From Aureimonas sp. OT7 (GTDB lineage Bacteria > Pseudomonadota > Alphaproteobacteria > Rhizobiales > Rhizobiaceae), in NCBI RefSeq assembly GCF_014844055.1, contig NZ_CP062167.1:1007501-1071500 (forward strand): a stretch of 64,000 nucleotides of DNA, written 5' to 3'. This document shows positions 57,467 through 64,000 of the stretch, piece after piece. The position numbers and the translations under genes were made by a program. Every line of letters starts with the position of its first letter. Positions within the stretch are counted from its first letter, which is position 1. The notes under the pieces were generated by a model. That model was not told where the DNA came from. It worked only from the letters and a program-made list of their open reading frames with translations, and did not search any database.

Positions 57467-58803
57467 GTGTTCTGGCTGGGCTGGCGCAAGGGGATGGTGC
57501 GGCGCTCGCGGGCGCTTCTGGCCTCGCGGCGCATGTGGCGCATGCGGTTGGTGTTTTGGTGCGGCGCGCTTGCCATCGGCGTCGTGGCAACGGTCTTTGC
57601 CTACGCATCCGACGCCGCGCAGCACCTCTTCTTTCTTCTGACGGACCCGCGAACCGGCCCCTGGTTGCCTCTTCTGATGACGCCGGCCGGCTTCGTCGCC
57701 TGCGCGGTCATTGCCGAGCGGTTTTTCCCCGGGTCGCAGGGCAGCGGGATTCCGCAGGCCATGGCGGCGCGCCGGCTGGAGGGGCGCGCGCGCTTCACCT
57801 ACTTCACCATCCGCATCGCCATCGGCAAGTTTGTCCTGACAGTTATGGGGCTGTTGTGCGGCGCGTCGATCGGGCGCGAAGGCCCGACCGTCCAGATCGG
57901 CGCGGCGCTGATGATGCTGTCGGCGCGGCTGGGTGGCATGTCCTATGCGCGGGGGCTGATCCTCGCCGGATCGGCCGCGGGCATCGCCGCCGCCTTCAAC
58001 ACTCCGCTGGCCGGCATCGTCTTCGCCATAGAGGAACTCGGGCGCGCTTATAGTGCCCGCACCAACGGGCTGGTCCTGTCGGCCGTCATCATTGCCGGCA
58101 TCGCTTCCCTCGGGCTGGTCGGAAACTACACCTATTTCGGCGTCTCGGACGCGGTCGCGATGTTCCCGTCCGACTGGCCCCTGGTGATCCTGTCCGGCGT
58201 CTGCGGCGGCATCCTGGGCGCGGCCTTCAGCATCGCCACCCTGTCCTTGACCCGGAGCATCCGGCGCTGGCGCTCGGTGCCCGGCCGCTGGAAGGCGGCT
58301 ATCGTTGCAGGGGGCGCAGGACTTGTGGTGGCCATCGTCGGTGTGGCTGCCGGCGGCGCCACCTTCGGCACCAGTTACGACATTGCGCGCGGCGCGTCGA
58401 GGGCGAGACACTGCCGGCCCTGTTCTTTGCGGCCAAGTTCGTGGCGACCCTCGCCTCCACTGTCTCGGGTATTCCTGGTGGCCTCTTCGCACCGTCGCTC
58501 GCCGTGGGCAGTGGCCTCGGCAGCACCATAGGCGCGTTTCTGGGCTCGCCGCCCGGCCTGGCAGCCATCCTGGGTATGGCGGGCTATTTCGCCGGCGTCG
58601 TCCAGGCACCGATGACAGCCTTTATCATCGTGCTGGAAATGACGGGAACCCAGACCAACGTGATCGCCATCATGACCGCATCGATGATCGGCTACGGCGT
58701 CTCGCGGCTGATTGCGCCGGAACCGCTCTATCATGGCCTGGCGCGGCTGTGGCTGGCCGATGCCCTGCGCGCGCAGCGGCATCACGACAAGCCGGACACC
58801 TGA
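57467..58803 (+). pseudogene. ClC-family chloride channel/antiporter, frameshifted
   Basis: The frame from GTG 57467 encodes a normal ClC N-terminal two thirds: GSQGSGIPQAMAARRL, CGASIGREGPTVQIGAA with the gating Glu, AAAFNTPLAGIVFAIEEL, and further helices up to FGTSYDIARGA near 58396. There the sequence runs on out of frame. The other frame continues VEGETLPALFFAAKFV, GIPGGLFAPSLAVG and EMTGTQTNVIAIM to the TGA near 58803. One base is missing at about 58393-58397 relative to an intact gene. It is either a true frameshift mutation, a sequencing error, or (less likely) recoded. The split removes the GGLFAP selectivity segment and the last helices. Confidence 0.85.
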
Positions 58804-58888
58804 TCCGGGCAAGATTCATTCGGCATTTTCAGACCGCCGGTTATTGCGGCGCCCCAATGGGACGCCGCGATGCATGGGATGTCGCCGC

Positions 58889-61672
58889 CTAGAAGCGATA
58901 GGAGAAGGTCGCGCGGCCGCTATGGTCTTCCCCGCCATCGCCGAACTGTCCGCCATAGGAGATGTTCAGGCTGGCATCCGGCGACAGGTTCAGGCCGAGC
59001 CCGATTTCGACCACGGCTGCGTCGCTTGCGATCGGTGCGCCCGCGACACTGAAGGGCAGGCTCCCGGCCAAAGCGAAGGTGGAAACCGGCGTCCTGTCGT
59101 TGAAGGCATGGCGCCAGCCGAGCATGCCGTCCAGCGTTACCGTCTGGCTGCCGACGACGACATCCGTCGTTGCCCGCACGCCCAGGGTCGAGAAGGTCGT
59201 TTCGGTGTTGCCGCCGCCGCCCGACAGTGCCGCTGCACCGCCGGCTTCGCCGAACCCGTCGACGTCGAGGTTCACATAGGCGACGCCCGCGAACGGCTCG
59301 AAGGCCACGCTGCCGGCCTGCATGGCGTAGCCCGCTTCACCGAATAGCTGCACCGTGCCGGCGTCGTAATCGGCCGAAAGCGCATCGGTGAAGCCGCCGA
59401 AGGCCACCGCGCGGCTGGCTTCCACCGCGTGCCAGGTGTAGGCGATGCCGCCGCGAAGCCCGACGCCATGCACCTGCGTGCCGCCATAGAGGCCAAGGTG
59501 GTAGCTGTCCACATCGGCGGACGAGGACAGGTCGTCGACATCGAAGCTCGACCGGCTGTAGCCGGCCAGGAGGCCGAGCCGGACATCATTCGTGACGAAG
59601 CCGTCGATACCGGCGAGGAAGCCCCCGGTGTCGCGGTCGATCTGGCCGGAGGTGCCGTTGGCGTCGGTCGTGCCCCAGGAGCCGAACACGCGGCCCCAGG
59701 CGGCAGGCTCCAGCGCGGTGCCCGCCGGCTGCGCCGACTCCCAGGGGCCGGACGTGCTGGAAACGGAGGAAGGACCAGCGAAGGCCGCGCGAATACGATC
59801 CGTCGCGGCATCGCGGATCAGGCGGCTGTCCTCGATCAGGCCGGTTCTGACGGAGGCATGAACCTCGCCCGACAGGCCCGAGAAAGCCGCGCGGGCCGTG
59901 TCGGTCGTGCCGAAGGCGACGGTGCGGCCGAGCGTTCCGTTGATCGGCAGGCTCTCCAGCGCGTTGGCGACGGCGCGCTGGTTGTCGCCTTCGGCCACCG
60001 AGGCATAGGCGATGCCGTTACGCTGGATGGTCAGGTCGACGGAGGTTGCATCATAGGACAGGAGCGCCGACACGAAGGCGTAGCTTTCGGTGAAGGCCAC
60101 CCCGTCGAACTGCGTGCCGCCAAGGCTGCCGGCCGTGAGGATCGTGTAGGGCGTGCCCACCAGATAGCCGCCGAGCGGGCTGACGGCCACGGAACCGGCA
60201 AGCGTTGCGGTGCCACCCACCGCAACCAGATCGGACGCGCCGGTGGCGTCGATCTCCACTTCATAGATGTGGCCTTGTGCCAAGGTCAGGTCGCCGCCGA
60301 TGGTGACGACGCCGATGGAGTTGCCGGGGGTGATCGTTCCGGCGCTGGCGAGGCTGCCCGCTATGCTCCAGTTGCCGCCCATGACGGATTGCGGCCCGAC
60401 CGCGACGTCGCCCTGGACCTCTATGGGGGTTTCGATGCTGCCGCCGGTGGTGCGCGCCGCGCCCTGCAGGCCGACATTGCCGGCGATGACGCCGCCGGCG
60501 CTGCTGAATGCGATGGTGGAACCGTTGCTGTTCAGATCGCCGTTCACCACTGCCCGCTCGGTAAAGTTCACCTCGCCGCCGGCCGCCGTGTTGAAGGCGT
60601 CGACGCCGCGCAGGACGCCGGTCCAGCGGGCATTTTCGCGCAGGTTCACGATCGTCTGGCCACTCGTCTTCGTGCCGTCGTCAACGATGTCGCCAGCCGA
60701 TGTCGAGCCGGAATCGAGGTTCAGCGTCACGACGCCGGCTGCGCCGGCCACGTCGCGCTCCACCTGCATCAGCGTCCCGTTGTTTTCGGTCGCGACGGTG
60801 CCGGCGCCCAGCGTTACGCTGGCCTTGCCCTGGCCGGCGACGACGCCGATGGTCGCGGCATTGCCGGCTGCGAGCGTCGCTCCGGTGACGACGATCGTGC
60901 CGCCGTCGAGGATTGCGAGCGCCGTCGCACCTTCTCCCGCGGTGCGGATGCTGCCGCCGTCGACGAGGATCGTGCCGCCGTCGCCGGCAACGGCACCGGC
61001 CGCGCTTTCGCCACTGGTGACGACGGCCACATTCGAGGCGGACAGCACGCCGCCTGCCGTGGCCGCGTCATTATTGGCGATGAGGCCGAACGCGAAGGCC
61101 CCGCGCGTCTCGATGCTGCTGTCGGACAGGGCGATGGACGAATCGGATTCCGCGAAGGCGCCGAAGCCCAGAATGCCGTCGGTGACGATGGTTGCCCGTC
61201 CAGCGATCGCGCCGCCGTCGATGGCATGCAGACCATAGGCCTGCGCCCCGCCGGTGCTGATGGTCGCGCCGGTCAGCACGACGCTGGACCCGTCCTGTCC
61301 GCCGGTGCCGTTGGTTGTGCCGAGGCCGGACTGAACCCCATGCGCGGAGACGCCCGTGGTCACGATGGTGGCGGCGCTGGTGATCGTCGACCCGCGTCCG
61401 GCGAGAATGCCGTAGCCTCTTTGGCCGGACGTCGTGATCGTGCCGTCCGTCAGGGTGATAAGCCCGCCGCGATCGGCGAAGGCGCCATAGGCCGAAGCAC
61501 CCGTCGTCGTGACGTCGATCGTGCCGGAAAAGGCCTGCTCGGCGCCGATGACCCGCAATGGTTCGGTTGCCTGCTGCGCCTGCGCCGCGCCGGCGGCGCA
61601 CAGGCCGATGACCATCAACGACGCAGACTGCGCCAGACCGCGTCTGCCGCAGCGTCCAATATTACCTATCAT
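58889..61672 (-). CDS. Classical autotransporter with beta-helical passenger
   Basis: 927 residues. Signal peptide (LAQSASLMVIGLCAAGAAQAQ). The passenger, to about residue 600, is Gly/Ala/Thr-rich with repeats of the GxxI-T-x-G-x-x-A-x-G type (TTSGQRGYGILAGRGS, STGGAQAYGLHAIDGG, TSGESAAGAVAGDGG), as in right-handed beta-helices. AGTITPGNSIGVVTIGGDLTL is the PL/autochaperone-type motif before the barrel. The 12-strand barrel starts about WGRVFGSWGTTDANG and ends in the outer-membrane signature ATFSYRF. Start at 61672 (MIGNIGRCG) gives the signal peptide. No catalytic motif seen in the passenger; role in adhesion is a guess. Divergent from macA. Confidence 0.9.
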   Translation of the reverse strand: MIGNIGRCGRRGLAQSASLMVIGLCAAGAAQAQQATEPLRVIGAEQAFSGTIDVTTTGASAYGAFADRGGLITLTDGTITTSGQRGYGILAGRGSTITSAATIVTTGVSAHGVQSGLGTTNGTGGQDGSSVVLTGATISTGGAQAYGLHAIDGGAIAGRATIVTDGILGFGAFAESDSSIALSDSSIETRGAFAFGLIANNDAATAGGVLSASNVAVVTSGESAAGAVAGDGGTILVDGGSIRTAGEGATALAILDGGTIVVTGATLAAGNAATIGVVAGQGKASVTLGAGTVATENNGTLMQVERDVAGAAGVVTLNLDSGSTSAGDIVDDGTKTSGQTIVNLRENARWTGVLRGVDAFNTAAGGEVNFTERAVVNGDLNSNGSTIAFSSAGGVIAGNVGLQGAARTTGGSIETPIEVQGDVAVGPQSVMGGNWSIAGSLASAGTITPGNSIGVVTIGGDLTLAQGHIYEVEIDATGASDLVAVGGTATLAGSVAVSPLGGYLVGTPYTILTAGSLGGTQFDGVAFTESYAFVSALLSYDATSVDLTIQRNGIAYASVAEGDNQRAVANALESLPINGTLGRTVAFGTTDTARAAFSGLSGEVHASVRTGLIEDSRLIRDAATDRIRAAFAGPSSVSSTSGPWESAQPAGTALEPAAWGRVFGSWGTTDANGTSGQIDRDTGGFLAGIDGFVTNDVRLGLLAGYSRSSFDVDDLSSSADVDSYHLGLYGGTQVHGVGLRGGIAYTWHAVEASRAVAFGGFTDALSADYDAGTVQLFGEAGYAMQAGSVAFEPFAGVAYVNLDVDGFGEAGGAAALSGGGGNTETTFSTLGVRATTDVVVGSQTVTLDGMLGWRHAFNDRTPVSTFALAGSLPFSVAGAPIASDAAVVEIGLGLNLSPDASLNISYGGQFGDGGEDHSGRATFSYRF

Positions 61673-61912
61673 TGGTTGAGCATCCCCTCGCCAATACCGC
61701 CAAAATACAACCAACGATTACAAATTGGATGATTTAAGAAGCAATCAAACGATATGTGATCCATATGGTTTTGGGCGTGAACGATGCAAAATCGCCACAA
61801 TGGCGCCGGGTCTATCGACACACGCCGACACACTTTGAAACCTGATTCGCGGCATGTCGGCTGATATGACGGCAGGGAAGGGATGGCGGTTAGCCTCCAC
61901 CAGGAAGAAGTC
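61673..61912. promoter_or_regulatory. Shared promoter region of the autotransporter and macAB genes
   Basis: 240 bases, AT-rich near 61690-61780, without a gene. Imperfect CATATG-containing repeat at 61751-61768. No clear -35/-10 pair could be assigned on either strand. Confidence 0.35.
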
Positions 61913-63145
61913 ATGCTGCAGCGTCTCGATCCACTCGATCTCCCTCAAGCCACGCAGCCGCGTCGCGCGCGGCGCAGCGCCAGCCGACGCAGGCTGGCGG
62001 TCGTCGCCGTCATCTGCCTGGTCGCCGTGGCGGCGGCGGTCTGGTTCTTCGGGCAGGAGCGCAGCGCCGCCCCCGTCTATCGGTTCGCTCCGGTCACGCG
62101 CGGCGCGGTGGAAGATACCGTCGCCGCCGTCGGCGTGCTTGCGCCGATCCGCACCGTCGACGTCGGCGCGCAGATTTCGGGGCAGTTGAAAGCCGTCCAC
62201 GTAGCCGTCGGCGACCGTGTCCAGGAAGGCCAGTTGCTGGCCGAGATGGACCCCGCCATCTACGAGTACACGGTGGAGGCGACAGAGGCGCAGATCGCCA
62301 ACCTGGAGGCCCAGGTGGTCAATGCGCAGGCGCAACTGGTTCTGGCGGAGCAGACGCTGACCCGGCAGGAGACGCTGCGCCGCGCCAATACCTCGGCCGC
62401 CAGCGACTATGACGCCGCCGTGGCCGCCGTGGCCGCCGCGAAGGGAGCGCTCGACAGCCTCAATGCCCAGTTGCGCGAGCGCGGTTCCGACCTGCGGCGT
62501 GCCGAAACGAACCTCGGTTACACCAAGATCTATTCGCCGCTGACCGGAACCGTCGTTTCCCAGACCTCCGAGCAGGGGCAGACGCTGGCCGCCACGCAGA
62601 CCGCGCCGGTCATCGTCACCGTTGCCGACCTGTCGACCATGACGGTCGAGGCCAAGGTGTCCGAGGCCGACATCGCCCGGCTGACGCCCGGCATGACGGG
62701 CTGGTTCACCACGCTGGGCGGCGACGACAAGCGCTGGGAGGGCACGCTGCGGCTGATCGAGCCCACCCCCGAGATCGAAAACAACGTCGTCTTGTACAAG
62801 GCGCTTTTCGATGTCCCCAATCCGGATGGGCGGCTGATGATCACGATGACGGCGCAGGTTTTCTTCGTCGTTGCGCAGGCGCAGGACGTGCTTACGGTGC
62901 CCGCCGCCGCCGTGCGGAACGGCCGTGACGGCAGCGTCGTCCAGGTGCGGCAGGACGACGGCACGGTAGCGCGGCGCACGGTGGAAACCGGGCTGGCGAC
63001 GCGCGCCGTGGTCGAGATCCGCTCGGGCCTGAATGAGGGCGACGACGTGGTCGTTTCGTCGGACGGCGCCCCGTCGGGCGGACGCCCATCCCAATCCCAG
63101 TCCCAGTCCCAGCGGCGCGGGCCCGGCGGCCCGCCGATCTTCTGA
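61913..63145 (+). CDS. macA: MacA-type periplasmic adaptor of an ABC efflux system
   Basis: 410 residues. N-terminal membrane anchor ([20 protein letters not shown]), lipoyl halves ([37 protein letters not shown]), a helical hairpin of about 100 residues between them, and later [13 protein letters not shown] and the MacA-like [21 protein letters not shown] 61913 has AGGAAGAAG upstream; the frame is open from ATG 61883. The C-terminus ends with a Ser-Gln repeat and Arg/Gly/Pro tail. Precedes macB by 14 bases. Confidence 0.92.
   Translation: MLQRLDPLDLPQATQPRRARRSASRRRLAVVAVICLVAVAAAVWFFGQERSAAPVYRFAPVTRGAVEDTVAAVGVLAPIRTVDVGAQISGQLKAVHVAVGDRVQEGQLLAEMDPAIYEYTVEATEAQIANLEAQVVNAQAQLVLAEQTLTRQETLRRANTSAASDYDAAVAAVAAAKGALDSLNAQLRERGSDLRRAETNLGYTKIYSPLTGTVVSQTSEQGQTLAATQTAPVIVTVADLSTMTVEAKVSEADIARLTPGMTGWFTTLGGDDKRWEGTLRLIEPTPEIENNVVLYKALFDVPNPDGRLMITMTAQVFFVVAQAQDVLTVPAAAVRNGRDGSVVQVRQDDGTVARRTVETGLATRAVVEIRSGLNEGDDVVVSSDGAPSGGRPSQSQSQSQRRGPGGPPIF
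63084..63112 (+). repeat. Short tandem hexamer repeat in macA
   Basis: About four copies of the hexamer CCCARTCCCAGT-like CCCAGT unit, coding Ser-Gln pairs (SQSQSQSQ) at the very end of MacA. Copy number could vary by slippage. Confidence 0.6.
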
Positions 63146-63159
63146 GCGGGAGCGGCGTC

Positions 63160-64000
63160 ATGAACCTGCATACGCCTCGAATGGAAGCTCCGCGTACGGC
63201 GCGGGTGTCGCCGGCGCACCTGGAATTGTCCGATATCGTGCGCCGGTTCGACAGCGGCGGCGAGCCGGTCGAGGTGCTGAAGGGCGTATCCCTGGACATC
63301 GCGCCCGGCGAGTTCGTCGCCATCATGGGCCAGTCGGGCAGCGGCAAGTCGACCCTGATGAACATCCTCGGCTGCCTCGACAGGCCGACATCCGGGCACT
63401 ACCGCATCGGCGGCCGGGATGTCGCCACCCTGTCGCCCGATGCCCTGGCGGACCTGCGTCGCGACACGTTCGGCTTCATTTTCCAGAGCTACCATCTGAT
63501 CGCAGGGTCCAGTGCCGTCGAGAATGTCGAGCTGCCGGGGATCTATTCGGGCATGGCTGCGGAGGCCCGCGCGGCCCGCGCCGAAGGGTTGCTCGCGGCG
63601 CTCGGGCTTGCCGACCGGCTGGAACACCATCCCAATCAGCTCTCGGGCGGCCAGCAGCAACGCGTGTCCATCGCGCGGGCGCTGATGAACGGCGGGTCCA
63701 TCATCCTGGCCGACGAACCGACCGGCGCGCTCGACAGCGCCTCCGGGCGCGATGTGATGGCCCTTCTGCACCGCCTGCATGCGGCCGGCCACACGATCGT
63801 CGTCATCACCCATGACCGCAGCGTCGCCGAGGAAGCCGAGCGCCAGATCGAAATCAGCGACGGGCGCATCGTTTCCGACAGCGGGCGCGTATCCGCGCAA
63901 GCGGCGGATCGGCCGCAGGATGCAGGGGAGCGGAGCGGACGGCGGCTGTCGGGCCTCGGCGAAGCCGCCCGCATGGCCATGCGCTCGCTGTTCGCCAAGC
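63160..64000 (+). CDS. macB: MacB-type ABC efflux transporter, 3'-truncated by the window edge
   Basis: The first 280 residues: ATPase domain of the MacB/LolD type with [21 protein letters not shown], Walker [11 protein letters not shown]-loop IFQSYHLI, signature [10 protein letters not shown], Walker [13 protein letters not shown] and His VITHDR, followed by a hydrophilic linker and the first residues before the membrane domain ([11 protein letters not shown]). ATG 63160 has GGGAG upstream. With MacA and a TolC-like channel it would export macrolides, peptides or other substrates. Confidence 0.93.
   Translation, partial: MNLHTPRMEAPRTARVSPAHLELSDIVRRFDSGGEPVEVLKGVSLDIAPGEFVAIMGQSGSGKSTLMNILGCLDRPTSGHYRIGGRDVATLSPDALADLRRDTFGFIFQSYHLIAGSSAVENVELPGIYSGMAAEARAARAEGLLAALGLADRLEHHPNQLSGGQQQRVSIARALMNGGSIILADEPTGALDSASGRDVMALLHRLHAAGHTIVVITHDRSVAEEAERQIEISDGRIVSDSGRVSAQAADRPQDAGERSGRRLSGLGEAARMAMRSLFAK

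Noticed and set aside
59429..61732. 767-codon plus-strand frame opposite the autotransporter
   Set aside because: Shadow of a repetitive Gly/Ala gene; the minus-strand product has a signal peptide and barrel.
63084..63112. CCCAGT repeats considered as a CRISPR or integration repeat
   Set aside because: Only a coding hexamer run for Ser-Gln pairs; no spacers.

Overview
The window is high-GC, densely coded chromosomal DNA of an alphaproteobacterium, almost certainly Hyphomicrobiales (Rhizobiales). The evidence is gene order: an atpHAGDC operon, then rppH/ctpA/envC-like/rlmH/rsfS/nadD/proA/proB/obgE/GNAT/rpmA/rplU on the minus strand up to a tRNA-Ser, plus iron-box-like TGA-N9-TCA motifs and many TRAP, ABC and Bug uptake systems. 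A member near Aurantimonadaceae or Rhizobiaceae is plausible, but no 16S gene is present to settle it.

Layout. 1-4.5 kb: 3' part of msrA (cut at its catalytic Cys codon), an exported DUF302 protein, a Dps-type ferritin, priA and a small membrane protein. 4.7-9.9 kb: F1 ATP synthase operon atpHAGDC ending in a clear terminator. 9.9-10.7 kb: divergent SRPBCC gene and ArsR-type repressor with a palindromic operator over the repressor start codon. 10.7-21 kb: conserved housekeeping block on the minus strand (RNA and ribosome maturation, NAD and proline synthesis, envelope proteolysis). 21.2-25 kb: tRNA-Ser(CGA) followed by a variable segment with a broken gene, a periplasmic ClpP-like/PAN protein and a lone SNF2-type helicase.

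25-31.4 kb holds the most interesting unit: a TonB-dependent heme/hemoglobin-type receptor, a one-piece ABC transporter of the SbmA/YddA (ABCD) type, a HemS/ChuX-like protein and a ChaN/PhuW-like protein, behind two TGA-N9-TCA iron-box-like motifs. It looks like a Phu/Hmu-style heme system in which the usual periplasmic binding protein, permease and ATPase are replaced by one fused ABC protein.

31.5-64 kb is a series of metabolic and defence modules: TRAP transporter, GntR regulator and mannonate dehydratase (hexuronate use); an RND efflux pump with a divergent TetR repressor and palindromic operators; a Zn/Cd/Pb P-type ATPase behind a MerR-type promoter; a Ugp-like ABC importer with a GpdQ-like phosphodiesterase; a Ca2+/H+ antiporter with a structured leader; an orphan Bug-type binding protein; an IMPACT/YigZ protein; an unusual exported metallo-beta-lactamase-fold protein; an IclR-controlled polar amino-acid/amine ABC operon with a PuuB-like oxidase; a frameshifted ClC channel; a classical autotransporter; and macA with partial macB at the window edge.
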